From Margaritifera margaritifera (Eukaryota > Mollusca > Bivalvia > Unionida > Margaritiferidae), in assembly GCA_029931535.1 (NCBI GenBank), contig JAQPZY010001688.1:8221001-8285000 (forward strand): 64,000 nt of DNA, given 5' to 3'. The position numbers were made by a program, and so were the translations under genes. The notes beneath the pieces are model-generated. The model ran no database searches, was not told where the DNA came from, and saw only the letters and a list, made by a program, of their open reading frames with translations. The first letter of the stretch is position 1, and each line of letters begins with the position of its first letter. Shown here piece by piece: positions 10,046-22,720 of this stretch.

Positions 10046-13000
10046 TAAGCTACTCTGCATGAGGTTGTTTTGTTTGTAATATATGTTATGAAAGGTACAA
10101 GTACCTGGCTTGGTAGATGCCATGAGGTTATTTTGTTTGTAATATACATTATGAAGGGTACAAGTACCTGGCTTGGTAGATGTCATGTGTTGGTTTTGTT
10201 TGTAATATGTTATGGAAGGCTTGGTAGATGTCATGAGGTTGCTTTGTTTGTAATATATGTTATGAAAGGTACGAGTACCTGGCTTGGTAGATGTCATGTG
10301 TTTGTTTTGTTTGTAATATATGTTATGAAAGGTACGAGTACCTGGCTTGGTAGATGTCATGAGGTTGCTTTGTTTGTAATATATGTTATGAAAGGTACGA
10401 GTACCTGGCTTGGTAGATGCCATGAGGTTGCTTTGTTTGTAATATATGTTATGAAAGGTACGAGTACCTGGCTTGGTAGATGTCATGAGGTTGCTTTGTT
10501 TGTAATATATGTTATGAAAGGTACGAGTACCTGGCTTGGTAGATGTCATGAGGTTGCTTTGTTTGTAATATATGTTATGAAGGGTACGAGTACCTGGCTT
10601 GGTAGATGTCATGAGGTTGCTTTGTTTGTAATATATGTTATGAAAGGTATGAGTACCTGGCTTAATAGATGACATGAGGTTGCTTTGTTTGTAATATATG
10701 TTATGAAAGGTACGAGTACCTGGCTTGGTAGATGCCATGAGGTTGCTTTGTTTGTAATATATGTTATGAAAGGTACGAGTACCTGGCTTGGTAGATGTCA
10801 TGAGGTTGCTTTGTTTGTAATATGTTATGAAAGGTACGAGTACCTGGCTTGGTAGATGTCATGAGGTTGCTTTGTTTGTAATATATGTTATGAAAGGTAC
10901 GAGTACCTGGCTTAATAGATGACATGAGGTTGCTTTGTTTGTAATATATGTTATGAAAGGTACGAGTACCTGGCTTAATAGATGTCATGAGGTTGCTTTG
11001 TTTGTAATATACATTATGAAAGGTACGAGTACCTGGCTTAATAGATGTCATGAGGTTGTTTTGTTTGTAATATACATTATGAAAGGTACGAGTACCTGGC
11101 TTGGTAGATGTCATGAGGTTGCTTTGTTTGTAATATATGTTATGAAAGGTACGAGTACCTGGCTTGGTAGATGTCATGAGGTTGCTTTGTTTGTAATATA
11201 TGTTATGAAAGGTACGAGTACCTGGCTTGGTAGATGTCATGAGGTTGCTTTGTTTGTAATATACATTATGAAAGGTACGAGTACCTGGCTTGGTAGATGT
11301 CATGAGGTTGCTTTGTTTGTAATATACATTATGAAATTTACGAGTACCTGGCTTGGTAGATGTCATGAGGTTGCTTTGTTTGTAATATACGTTATGAAAG
11401 GTACGAGTAGCTGGCTTGGTAGATGTCATGAGGTTGCTTTGTTTGTAATATACATTATGAAAGGTACGAGTACCTGGCTTGGTAGATGTCATGAGGTTGC
11501 TTTGTTTGTAATATACATTATGAAAGGTACGAGTACCTGGCTTAATAGATGTCATGAGGTTGCTTTGTTTGTAATATACATTATGAAAGGTACGAGTACC
11601 TGGCTTAATAGATGTCATGAGGTTGTTTTGTTTGTAATATACATTATGAAAGGTACGAGTACCTGGCTTGGTAGATGTCATGAGGTTGCTTTGTTTGTAA
11701 TATATGTTATGAAAGGTACGAGTACCTGGCTTGGTAGATGTCATGAGGTTGCTTTGTTTGTAATATATGTTATGAAAGGTACGAGTACCTGGCTTGGTAG
11801 ATGTCATGAGGTTGCTTTGTTTGTAATATACATTATGAAAGGTACGAGTACCTGGCTTGGTAGATGTCATGAGGTTGCTTTGTTTGTAATATACGTTATG
11901 AAAGGTACGAGTACCTGGCTTGGTAGATGTCATGAGGTTGCTTTGTTTGTAATATACGTTATGAAAGGTACGAGTACCTGGCTTGGTAGATGTCATGAGG
12001 TTGCTTTGTTTGTAATATACATTATGAAAGGTACGAGTACCTGGCTTAATAGATGACATGAGGTTGCTTTGTTTGTAATATACATTATGAAAGGTACGAG
12101 TACCTGGCTTGGTAGATGTCATGAGGTTGCTTTGTTTGTAATATACGTTATGAAAGGTACGAGTACCTGGCTTGGTAGATGTCATGAGGTTGCTTTGTTT
12201 GTAATATATGTTATGAAAGGTACGAGTACCTGGCTTGGTAGATGTCATGAGGTTGCTTTGTTTGTAATATACATTATGAAAGGTACGAGTACCTGGCTTG
12301 GTAGATGTCATGAGGTTGCTTTGTTTGTAATATACGTTATGAAAGGTACGAGTACCTGGCTTGGTAGATGTCATGAGGTTGCTTTGTTTGTAATATACGT
12401 TATGAAAGGTACGAGTACCTGGCTTGGTAGATGTCATGAGGTTGCTTTGTTTGTAATATACGTTATGAAAGGTACGAGTACCTGGCTTGGTAGATGTCAT
12501 GAGGTTGCTTTGTTTGTAATATATGTTATGAAAGGTACGAGTACCTGGCTTGGTAGATGTCATGAGGTTGCTTTGTTTGTAATATACATTATGAAAGGTA
12601 CGAGTACCTGGCTTGGTAGATGTCATGAGGTTGCTTTGTTTGTAATATACATTATGAAAGGTACGAGTACCTGGCTTGGTAGATGTCATGAGGTTGCTTT
12701 GTTTGTAATATACATTATGAAAGGTACGAGTACCTGGCTTGTTAGATGTCATGAGGTTGCTTTGTTTGTAATATACATTATGAAAGGTACGAGTACCTGG
12801 CTTGGTAGATGTCATGAGGTTGCTTTGTTTGTAATATACGTTATGAAAGGTACGAGTACCTGGCTTGGTAGATGTCATGAGGTTGCTTTGTTTGTAATAT
12901 ACGTTATGAACGGTACGAGTACCTGGCTTGGTAGATGTCATGAGGTTGCTTTGTTTGTAATATACGTTATGAAATGTACGAGTACCTGGCTTGGTAGATG

Positions 13001-13515
13001 TCATGAGGTTGCTTTGTTTGTAATATACGTTATGAAAGGTACGAGTACCTGGCTTGGTAGATGTCATGAGGTTGCTTTGTTTGTAATATACGTTATGAAA
13101 GGTACGAGTACCTGGCTTGGTAGATGTCATGAGGTTGCTTTGTTTGTAATATATGTTATGAAAGGTACGAGTACCTGGCTTGGTAGATGTCATGAGGTTG
13201 CTTTGTTTGTAATATATGTTATGAAAGGTACGAGTACCTGGCTTGGTAGATGACATGAGGTTGCTTTGTTTGTAATATATGTTATGAAAGGTACGAGTAC
13301 CTGGCTTGGTAGATGTCATGAGGTTGCTTTGTTTGTAATATATGTTATGAAAGGTACGAGTACCTGGCTTGGTAGATGTCATGAGGTTGCTTTGTTTGTA
13401 ATATATGTTATGAAAGGTACGAGTACCTGGCTTGGTAGATGTCATGAGGTTGCTTTGTTTGTAATATATGTTATGAAAGGTACGAGTACCTGGCTTGGTA
13501 GATGTCATGAGGTTG
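10046..13515. repeat. 63-bp minisatellite, about 55 copies
   Basis: This is the largest array in the window. The unit has GGTACGAGTACCTGGCTTGG, TAGATGTCATGAGGTTGC and TTTGTTTGTAATATACGTTA. GGTACGAGTACC is a near-perfect inverted repeat. The main variable site is ATACGTTA, ATACATTA or ATATGTTA, a CG/CA/TG alternation. Copies at the left end (10046-10300) are more divergent, and one lacks about 14 bp. A block with AATAGATGTC and GGTTGTTTTG variants recurs 567 bp later (marker at 11055 and 11622), exactly nine units, so multi-unit duplication has occurred. The unit is stop-free in a frame on each strand, giving 914 codons on the minus strand. With no start, splice or codon signal of a real gene, I treat this as an artefact. 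Confidence 0.97.
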
Positions 13516-13529
13516 TTTACTCAGTTCTT

Positions 13530-13700
13530 TAGATGCATGATATCATGGAAAGGGGGTGGGTGGGTGTGTTGGATGATGTTGGTTACAACTGTAGATGCAT
13601 GATATCATGGGGGTGGGGGTGTTGGCTGACTGTGTAGTGTGGGCCACAAACCCCCTCCACACCAGGTCACTTTGGGTCAATATCCCCCTCCACACCATTT
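13530..13700. repeat. Two short duplications with G-rich spacers
   Basis: GATGCATGATATCATGG occurs twice about 60 bp apart, each followed by a G/GTGG-rich run. CCCCCTCCACACCA then also occurs twice about 40 bp apart. Confidence 0.75.
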
Positions 13701-13804
13701 TCAAGAATTGCATTTCCACTACGTATCAACAAATTGAAAGCAATAAAACTGCATTTCTTCTCAAAACTGATTTTTTACTCTTATTATGTGCATATTCTTT
13801 GCAG

Positions 13805-15050
13805 TGCCTACTGATATTTAACAATGGTCTTACCGCATACTGATGTAAAACAAAGGTCTTACCACATACTGATGTAAAACAATCGTCTTACCACCTACTG
13901 ATGTAAAACAATCGTCTTACCACCTACTGATGTAAAATAATGGTCTTACCGCCTACTGATGTAAAACAATGGTTTTACCGCCTACTGATGTAAAACAATG
14001 GTCTTACCGCATACTTATGTAAAACAATGGTCTTACCACATACTGATGTAAAACAATGGTCTTAACTGCATACTGATGTAAAACAATGGTCTTACTGCCT
14101 ACTGATGTAAAACAATGGTCTTACCACATACTGATGTAAAACAATGGTCTTAACTGCATACTGATGTAAAACAATGTCTTACTGCCTACTGATGTAAAAC
14201 AATGGTCTTACCGCCTACTGATGTAAAACAATGGTCTTACCGCCTACTGATGTAAAACAATGGTCTTACCACCTACTGATGTAAAACAATGGTCTTACCG
14301 CCTACTGATGTAAAACAATGGTTTTAACTGCATACTGATGTAAAACAATGGTCTTACCACCTACTGATGTAACACATTGGTCTTACCGCCTACTGATGTA
14401 AAACAATGGTCTTACTGCCTACTGATGTAAAACAATGGTCTTACCGCATACTGATGTAAAACAATGGTCTTACCACATACTGATGTAAAACAATGGTCTT
14501 ACTGCCTACTGATGTAAAACAATGGTCTTACCGCATACTGATGTAAAACAATGGTCTTACCAGATACTTATGTAAAACAATGGTCTTACCACATACTGAT
14601 GTAAAACAATTGTCTTACCGCATATTGATGTAAAACAATGGTCTTACCACATACTGATGTAAAACAATGGTCGTACCGCATGCTGATGTAAAACAATGGT
14701 CTTACTGCCTACTGATGTAAAACAATGGTCTTACCGCAGACTGGTGTAAAAAAATGGTCTTACCGCATACTGATGTAAAACAATGGTCTTACTGCATACT
14801 GGTGTAAAACAATGGTCTTACCGCATACTGATGTAAAACAATGGTCTTACTGCATACTTATGTAAAACAATGGTCTTACCACATACTAATGTAAAACAAT
14901 GGTCGTACTGCATACTGATGTAAAACAATGGTCTTACCACATACTGATGTAAAACAATGGTCTTACCACATACTGATGTAAAACAATGGTCTTACTGCAT
15001 ACTGATGTAAAACAATGGTCTTACCACATACTGATGTAAAACAATGGTCT
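13805..15050. repeat. 29-bp minisatellite, about 43 copies
   Basis: The unit has TGATGTAAAACAATGGTC and TTACCGCATAC. The variable triplet is ACCGC, ACCAC or ACTGC, again CG/CA/TG. A minority of copies read TTAACTGC, one base longer. There are no stable long reading frames because 29 is not a multiple of three. Confidence 0.97.
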
Positions 15051-15293
15051 TAACATAAAAATCTACTCATATCATTGCAATTTGGCTTGTTCAGTTTTCA
15101 GGAAAAACCTGTGCTTAGGTGTAAAATTAGCATTATTTACACTCAGTGACATATTGGTTTTAATAATTAGATTCACTTTCCCAACAATGTTAACAGATGA
15201 TTGTCATGATTTTTTATTGGGTCTGCTAGACTTTTATAGATAGACCAGGTTTTAGATCAAGCACAGATTGTCTTATAGTAACATTTGGACAGC

Positions 15294-15424
15294 GAATGCA
15301 TGTGCTATATGCACTTTTCTTTTGCACCATTTGAGTTATGGGTTGGCTGTGTACATTTGCATGTGCTATCTGCACTTTTCTTTTGCACCATTTGAGTTAT
15401 GGGTTGGCTGTGTACATTTGCATG
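15294..15424. repeat. 62-bp direct duplication, 2 copies
   Basis: Both copies hold GCATGTGCTAT, TGCACTTTTCTTTTGCACC and GGGTTGGCTGTGTACATTTG. Confidence 0.92.
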
Positions 15425-15539
15425 TGCCAAGGTGACTTCATTGCCAGTTTGTTGACATAGTGATATGAGTGCATGATGAACAGAGTACTAGGAAAACAAT
15501 CCATGTTACTAAATCATCTGATCACCATTTTAAGTCCCT

Positions 15540-16194
15540 GCTCATATTTCCCCATTTGTATTACCTCCTCAACCCATCCATCCATCACACCTTAGTTTCT
15601 GGAGCATACATGTAACTCCAAACTGATTCAAGATATCTCTCTGAGATGAGTGGTCTAGATGTAAACTTGGTAATGTACATATATGGGATGAGTGGTCTAG
15701 ATGTAAACTTGGTACTGTACACATATGAGATGAGTGGTCTAGATGTAAACTTAGTACTGTACACATACGAGATGAGTGGTCTAGATGTGCCTTTTTTTAT
15801 TCACAATTCGTAAGTTTTGTTATTTTTAATGTTTTTGTCTATTTGTCCATCCATCCATCAATTATTCACACTTTTGTTTCCAGGGAAAAGTTCCCAAGAC
15901 ATGAAACTTGTGGTGTATATGTGTCTTTTGCAATTCATAATTCTTGAGTTTCAATATTTTCAACATTTGTATCCATTTGTTTATCCATCCATCCATCCAT
16001 TCCACTTTAGTTTAGAGAGAGAGCAGAAGTCCAAAATTGTTCAAGATATCTCTTTGAAACTTGGTACACATATTAGACTTGTGATTTAGGTGTAAACTTG
16101 GTACACATATTAGACTAGTTATGTAGATGTAAACTTGGTACACATATTAGACTTAAGTGATGTAGATGTAAACTTGGTACACATATTAGACTAG
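15540..16194 (+). mobile_element. Dispersed element with CATCCATCC blocks (parent of the 25-bp array)
   Basis: Two imperfect copies of the same stretch are visible. Each reads TGTCCATCCATCCATC, then CACTTTNGTTT, then a CAAGATATCTCT-like block, then AAACTTGGTACACATATTAGA, then a 'gtggtctagatgtgtcttttg' motif, then a TTCAGTTTCAGTATTTT-like block. A further copy of the last part stands at 17930-18030, on the far side of the array. Within it, a 42-bp subrepeat (GATGAGTGGTCTAGATG then TAAACTTGGTACTGTACAC) is tandem four times at 15640-15790. I recall similar text in bivalve genomes; the class is unknown. Confidence 0.65.
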
Positions 16195-17935
16195 TGGTCT
16201 AGATGTGTCTTAGACTAGTGGTCTAGATGTGTCTATAGACTGGTGGTCTAGATGTGTCTTTAGACTAGTGGTCTAGATGTGTCTTTAGACTAGTAGTCTA
16301 GATGTGTCTTTAGATGTGCCTTTATACCAGTGGTCTAGATGTGTCTTAGACTAGTGGTCTAGATGTGTCTTTATACCAGTGGTCTAGATGTGTCTTAGAC
16401 TAGTGGTCTCGATGTGTCTTAGACTAGAGGTCTAGATGTGTCTTTAGACTAGTGGTCTAGATGTGCCTTTATACCAGTGGTCTTGATGTGTCTTTAGACT
16501 AGTGGTCTAGATGTGCCTTTATACCAGTGGTCTAGATGTGTCTTAGACTAGTGGTCTAGATGTGTCTTTAGACTAGTGGTCTAGATGTATCTTAGACTAG
16601 TGGTCTAGATGTGTCTTTAGTCTAGTGGTCTAGATGTGCCTTTATACCAGTGGTCTAGATGTGTCTTAGACTAGTGGTCTAGATGTACCTTTATACCAGT
16701 GGTCTAGATGTGTCTTTAGACTAGTGGTCTAGATGTGTCTTAGACCAGTGGTCTAGATGTGTATTAGACTAGTGGTCTAGATGTGCCTTTAGACTAGTGG
16801 TCTAGATGTGTCTTTAGACTAGTGGTCTAGATGTGCCTTTATACTAGTGGTCTAGATGTGCCTTTATACTAGTGGTCTAGATGTGTCTTTAGACTAGTGG
16901 TCTAAATGTGCCTTTATACCAGTGGTCTAGATGTGTCTTTAGGCTAGTGGTCTAGATGTGCCTTTAGACTAGTGGTCTAGATGTGCCTTTATACCAGTGG
17001 TCTAGATGTGCTTTTATACCAGTGGCCTAGATGTGTCTTTAGGCTAGTGGTCTAGATGTGTCTTTATACCAGTGGTCTAGATGTGTCTTTAGACTAGTGG
17101 TCTAGATGTGCTTTTATACCAGTGGTCTAGATGTGTCTTCGACTAGTGGTCTAGATGTGCCTTTATACCAGTGGTCTAGATGTGTCTTTAGGCTAGTGGT
17201 CTAGATGTGCCTTTAGACTAGTGGTCTAGATGTGCCTTTATACCAGTGGTCTAGATGTGCTTTTATACCAGTGGTCTAGATGTGTCTTTAGGCTAGTGGT
17301 CTAGATGTGTCTTTATACCAGTGGTCTAGATGTGTCTTTAGACTAGTGGTCTAGATGTGCTTTTATACCAGTGGTCTAGATGTGTCTTTAGGCTAGTGGT
17401 CTAGATGTGCCTTTATACCAGTGGTCTAGATGTGTCTTTAGACTAGTGGTCTCAATGTGTCTTTAGACTAGTGGTCTAGATGTGCCTTTATACCAGTGGT
17501 CTAGATGTGCCTTTATACTAGTGGTCTAGATGTGCCTTTATACCAGTGGTCTAGATGTGCCTTTATACCAGTGGTCTAGATGTGTCTTTAGACTAGTGGT
17601 CTAAATGTGCCTTTATACCAGTGGTCTAGATGCGTCTTTATACCAGTGGTCTAGATGTGTCTTTAGACTAGTGGTCTAGATGTGTCTTTAGACTAGTGGT
17701 CTAAATGTGCCTTTATACCAGTGGTCTAGATGTGCCTTTATACCAGTGGTCTAGATGTGTCTTTCGGCTAGTGGTCTAGATGTGTCTTTAGGCTAGTGGT
17801 CTAGATATGTCTTTAGGCTAGTGGTCTAGATGTGCCTGTATACTAGTGGTCTAGATGTGTCTTTAGACTAGTGGTCTAGATGTGTCTTTAGGCTAGTGGT
17901 CTAAATGTGCCTTTATACTAGTGGTCTAGATGTGT
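16195..17935. repeat. 25-bp minisatellite, about 70 copies in two sub-types
   Basis: The units are ACTAGTGGTCTAGATGTG plus TCTTTAG, or ACCAGTGGTCTAGATGTG plus CCTTTAT. The two sub-types alternate irregularly. AGAC...GTCT gives each unit a small inverted repeat. The unit is a piece of the dispersed element on both sides of the array. Confidence 0.96.
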
Positions 17936-18030
17936 CTTTTGATATTAGCAATTCTTCAGTTTCAGTATTTTTTACATTTTTGTCCATTTGTCTATCCATC
18001 CATCCACCCATCTATCATTTACACTTTAGT
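17930..18030 (+). mobile_element. Right part of the CATCCATCC element
   Basis: TCTTTTGATATTAGCAATTC, TTCAGTTTCAGTATTTTTTA and TATCCATCCATCCACCC continue the element interrupted by the 25-bp array. Confidence 0.65.
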
Positions 18031-18109
18031 GGAACACAACTACAAAAGCAATCATTATGTCCCTATGATACTTGGTAAACAATCCAACAAGTTTTATTCA
18101 AATATTTGC

Positions 18110-18415
18110 CATCAATCAACTACGTTTAGTGTAACCATTGATAACTTACATGTACTATTTGCCATCAATCAACCATATTTTTAACTAATATGATAACTTA
18201 CATGTACTATTTGACATAAATCAACCACATTTATAACTTTGATATCTTACATGTACTATTTGACATCAATCAACCACAGTTATAACTTTGATAACTTACA
18301 TGTATTATTTGACTTCAATCAACCACATTTATAACTTTGATAACTCACATGTACTATTTGACATCAATCAACCACATTTATAACTTTGATAACTTACATG
18401 TACTATTTGCCATTA
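18110..18415. repeat. About 49-bp minisatellite, about 6 copies
   Basis: The unit has GATAACTTACATGTACTATT, TGACATCAATCAACCACA and TTTATAACTTT. Copies differ at several sites. Confidence 0.93.
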
Positions 18416-18479
18416 AAATGACTATTACAGCAGTATTGGAAGAACATTATATTTTATACACCAGGTATGAATATGGGGG

Positions 18480-18645
18480 ATGTAGCTGTTAACTATATCC
18501 ATCTGTCTGTCTGTCCATAAACATTTTCATTTTGTAGCATAACTCTCAAACCATTCAATGTCATTCAGCCAAGATATGTACACCTGTCAAGCAAGTTGTA
18601 TAGAGGTGCCTTTTGATACTTAGAATTTCCTGCATCCAATATTTT
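18480..18645 (+). mobile_element. Another degenerate copy of the CATCTGTCTG / ATAACTC element
   Basis: CCATCTGTCTGTCTGTCC, TTTTGTAGCATAACTCTCAA and CCATTCAATGTCATTCAGCC, then GTGCCTTTTGATACTTAGAA, follow the same order of blocks as the element at 15540-16194. Confidence 0.5.
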
Positions 18646-18689
18646 TCATGTTGCCATGGAAACAAAGTGTAGCACAAGTAGTATTAAAA

Positions 18690-20625
18690 TTGAGAGTGCA
18701 GAACCTTAGGGTACTAGCATAAGTAGTATAAAATATCATAGGGTACTAGCATAAGTAGTATAAAATATCATAGGGTATTAGCATAAGTAGAATAAAATAT
18801 CATAGGGTATTAGCATAAGTAGAATAAAATATCATAGGGTATTAGCATAAGTAGTATAAAATATCATAGGGTATTAGCATAAGTAGTATAAAATATCATA
18901 GGGTATTAGCATAAGTAGTATAAAATATCATAGGATACTAGCAAAAGTAGCATAAAATATCATAGGGTATTACCATAAGTAGAATAAAATATCATAGAGT
19001 ACTAGCATAAGTAGTATAAAATATAATAGGGTACTAGCAAAAGTAGTATAAAATATCATAGAGTACTAGCCAAAGCAGTATAAAATATGGAGTACTAGCA
19101 AAATTAGATAAAAATATCATAGGGTACTATCATAAATAGTATAAAATATAGGGTACTAGCATAAGTGGAATAAAATATCATAGGGTACTAGCATAAGTAG
19201 GATAAAAAATCATACAGTACTAGCATAAATAGTATAAAATATAGAGTACTAGCATAAGTAGTATAAAATATCATTGTACTAGCATAAGAAGAATAAAATA
19301 TCATAGGTTATTAGCAAAAATAGTATAAAATATCATAGGGTACTAGCATAAGTGGTATAAAATATCATGGTACTAACATAAGTAGTATAAAATATCATAG
19401 GGTACTAGCATAAGTAGTATAAAATATCATAGGGTACTAGCATAAGTAGAATAAAATATAGAATACTTAAGCAAAAGTAGTATCAAATATCATAGGTACT
19501 AGCATAAGTAGTATAAAATACCATATGGGCAAAAGTAGTATCAAATATCACAGGGTACTAGCAAAAATAGAATAAAATATGATAGGGTACTAGCATAAGT
19601 AGTGTAAAATATAGGGTATTAGCATAGGTAGAATAAAATATCATAGGGTACTAGCATATGTAGAATAAAATATCATAGGGTACTAGCATAAGTAGTATAA
19701 AATATCATAGGGTATTAGCATAAGTAGTATAAAATATCATAGGGTACTAGCATAAGTAGTATAAAATATCATAGGGTACTAGCATAAGTAGTATAAAATA
19801 GCATAGGGTACTAGCATAAGTAGTATAAAATAGCATAGGGTACTAGCATAAGTAGTATAAAATATCATAGGGTATTAGCATAAGTAGTATAAAATAGCAT
19901 AGGGTACTAGCATAAGTAGTATAAAATATCATAGTGTATTAGCATAAGTAGTATAAAATATCATAGGGTATTAGCATAAGTAGTATACAATATCATAGGG
20001 TACTAGCATAAGTAGTATAAAATATCATAGGGTATTAGCATAAGTAGTATAAAATATCATTGGGTATTAGCATAAGTAGTATAAAATATCATAGGGTATT
20101 AGCATAAGTAGCATACAATATCATAGGGTATTAGCATAAGTAGTATAAAATATAGGGTGTAGTGGAAAATATCATAGGGTACAGTAGTATAAAATATAGG
20201 GTACAGTAGTATAAAATATCATATGGTACAGTAGTATAAAATATCATAGGGAACAATAGTATAAAATATCATAGGGTACAATAGTATAAAATATAGGGTA
20301 CAGTAATATAAAATATAGGGAACAGTAGTATAAAATATCATAGGGTACAGTAGTATAAAATATTATAGGGTACAGTAGTATAAAATATCATAGGGTACAG
20401 TAGTATAAAATATCATAGGGTACAATAGTATAAAATATAGGGTACAGTAGTATAAAATATCATAGGGTACAGTAGTATAAAATATCATAGGGTCCTAGCA
20501 AAAGTAGTATAAAATATCATAGGGTACAGTAGTATAAAATATCATAGAGTCCTAGCAAAAGTAGTATAAAATATCATAGGGTACATTAGTATAAAATATC
20601 ATAGGGTATTAGCATAAGTAGAATA
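18690..20625. repeat. 32-bp minisatellite, about 60 copies, with a 24-bp derivative block
   Basis: The unit has AGTATAAAATATCATAGGG and TACTAGCATAAGT. Between about 20150 and 20600 many units lack the TAGCATAA part and are 24-25 bp long (GGTACAGTAGTATAAAATA). Thus a deleted unit has itself been amplified. Every unit has TATAAAATA, which resembles a TATA box but is far too repetitive to interpret as a promoter. Confidence 0.95.
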
Positions 20626-20639
20626 AAAACCAAGAGTGA

Positions 20640-21039
20640 TGGACCAAAGAGTACTTTCAGTAGGGGTGTTTACACGAGGGGGATATGTCATCTCAAGATG
20701 ACTCTTGTGTTCTTGACCCTGGTATACCTTTATTAAAAATATTTCACATTCAATGGGAAAGCCCCAAAATTATACCATGCCATTGTCTCAATTTTTTATT
20801 TTTGGCAAGGGAATGCAGCTCTTATAATTCCATAATTAGTGATAAGACAAATTGTGCAAAGTCAGCTTGCTCTTTCAAATGAAGGAAATGAGTAACTTGT
20901 GTTCTTAAGAATGGACAAGTACAGTATCAGATTTTTGCAACTAGTGGTATAAATTATATATGGAAAAACACTATGGAGATACTGTATCCCATAATGAAAT
21001 ACATTAGTAAATATTTCAGATGAAGTATAATGCTGTATG
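20640..21039. other. Intron 1, unique part
   Basis: No exon is supported. The 65-codon open stretch at 20685 lacks coding character and splice sites. Confidence 0.5.
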
Positions 21040-21212
21040 TTGGATTGGACACCTCAAGCATTTACCTGTTTGATTGGACACCTCAAGCATTTACCTGTTT
21101 GATTGGACACCTCAAACATTTACCTGTTTGATTGGACACATCAAACATTTACCTGTTTGATTGGACACCTCAAGCATTTACCTGTTTGATTGGACACCTC
21201 AAGCATTTACCT
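21040..21212. repeat. 29-bp minisatellite, about 6 copies
   Basis: The unit has TTTGATTGGACACCTCAAGC and ATTTACCTG. It ends about 210 bp before exon 2. Confidence 0.94.
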
Positions 21213-21423
21213 TTTTAATAATAAATATATGAAAGAAGATGAATAACATTGTATGCCACAAGTAGCTTGCAGTGAAAGGAATATTGTATTATTATATACC
21301 TATATATTCAGCACCATAATGCATATAAATCCAAGTAAGTTTGAGATTCAGTGTATCACTAAAATGCAAGTATTCTCCATTTGTCAAAGATATTGCTGTA
21401 GAAAAAATATTTTCTGATTTCAG

Positions 21424-21586
21424 TCCCTTCTGGAGACAGAGCAATATGTGGCACCCCATGGCACAGCCGTCCTCGAACCAGAATTTCCCGAGATGGACAG
21501 CAGGTCACAAAGCTCGGCATATAGCGGATCTTTCAAGGGTACCAGGGTGAAGAGGAAACACTCATCCCATGAAAAACTGGAGAAAG
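21424..21586 (+). CDS. Coding exon 2 of the window-spanning gene (unknown product)
   Basis: This exon follows the acceptor TGATTTCAG and ends at the donor AAAG|GTAGCT; it is 163 nt, phase 0 in and phase 1 out. The only open frame reads SLLETEQYVAPHGTAVLEPE and continues through a Ser-rich segment (SRSQSSAYSGS) to a basic end (TRVKRKHSSHEKLEK). Codon use, GC content and CpG content all rise sharply over the exon and fall at the splice sites, which is strong evidence for real coding sequence. No domain is recognisable. The composition suggests a disordered cytoplasmic region with a possible basic nuclear-import or membrane-contact patch. The next exon is only 369 bp downstream, so exons 2 and 3 form the one tight cluster in the gene. 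Confidence 0.85.
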
Positions 21587-21955
21587 GTAGCTACCAGATG
21601 GATATGAATTAGGCAAAATTTTCCATTGTTGTTTTCTTAAAAAGAAAACTGAACTTTCTTACTGTAACTTACAGAATTGTTTTTATTTCATTAATTGACT
21701 GATTCACAAAGTTGTCAGTTCACACTTGTCCTATATTTTCAATACCATTACTTATCTCTGAAAATTTATATTCCATCCAGAACTGCTCTCTGCCTTTCCC
21801 CAACATTAATTTTTATACTGAATTGTCACTTTTTATTTCATCAAAAGGTTTCAGATTTGTATACAATATTCCAAATATATCACACTTCTGTTGTTATATA
21901 TTTCCATATATAATGAAAGCATATGTCAAACAATGACAACCTTTGCATGTTTCAG

Positions 21956-22162
21956 GTCAAAGCAAGGCAGTTCAGGCTGAGAGAGATGAAAGGGATGATG
22001 GTGTTCCCATGACAAATGTCCATGATATGCGCTCAAGTTTCACATCCAGTATCCCTCAACTGCCTCCAGTATCATATGGTCAAAATCTTGTTTTGACCCC
22101 AATTGGCGAGGCTAGTCGAGAGCACACACAAGCTTTGTCACTGCCACCTGTCATTAGAAATG
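21956..22162 (+). CDS. Coding exon 3 of the window-spanning gene (symmetric 1-1)
   Basis: The acceptor is GCATGTTTCAG and the donor AAATG|GTAAAC. The exon is 207 nt (69 codons), phase 1 at both ends. Joined to the G left by exon 2 it reads GQSKAVQAERDERDDGV, then a hydrophilic linker with prolines (SSIPQLPPVSYGQ), and ends ALSLPPVIRN(G). Acidic and basic residues dominate the first third. There is no transmembrane segment and no cysteine. Skipping it would remove 69 residues without a frameshift. It has no recognised family, but the open frame, splice sites and phase agreement on both sides make the exon call firm. Confidence 0.88.
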
Positions 22163-22189
22163 GTAAACTGTGATGTTTTTGCCTTCAAG

Positions 22190-22720
22190 TATAGCCCATT
22201 TTTAGAAGCTACTATGTCAGTCCATCAGTGGGTCCATCCAAATGTTTGAATGTCTAGCCACACATCAAAACTTTCTCATTGTGACCTGCTTTCCAGGGTT
22301 TCTTAAGTATTGGTGAAAAATAGTGTTTGGTCTCTAATTCTAATATGCTTGCACCTACAGTCACCAAAGTTGCAACAGGAGTGCATTTTGGATTCAACAT
22401 GTTTTGGGTACCAAAATTTGATCACTGTGACCTACTTTCACAGTTTATTTTAGCATTGCTTAGAAATATTGACTCTTGCCACAGATCAGTGTTATTTTGT
22501 GATCTCCAGCTTACTAACAACTCTAGTTAAATTGGTTATCCCAGATATGTATAATTTCTTTACTTCATAAAAACAATTACATCTGATTGCCCATTTGTTC
22601 ATTTGTCCATTTGAAATGTTGGCATCTTGCTCATACATTGCTTGGGAAAATACAGTTTGTTTGGATATATTTTTTTATCCTGCCCACAAATGTGGAAGGG
22701 GCATATACAGTAAAACATCA
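22190..22720 (+). mobile_element. Degenerate dispersed element (TTGTGACCTGCTTTC type)
   Basis: Two imperfect internal repeats carry TTGTGACCTGCTTTCCAGGG / CTGTGACCTACTTTCACAG, each followed by a T-rich AGTATTG/AGCATTGCTTAGA block. CATTTGTTCATTTGTCCATT and 'gcccacaaatgtggaaggggcatatacag' follow. The block order resembles long dispersed repeats I associate with bivalves; the class is unknown. Confidence 0.45.

Noticed and set aside
10764..13508. A 914-codon open frame on the minus strand
   Set aside because: It is wholly the 63-bp tandem unit, open also on the opposite strand, with no splice sites, no unique sequence and variation driven by a CG site in place of codon position.
18690..20625. 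Dozens of TATAAAATA boxes
   Set aside because: They are part of the 32-bp tandem unit and have no associated initiator or gene start.
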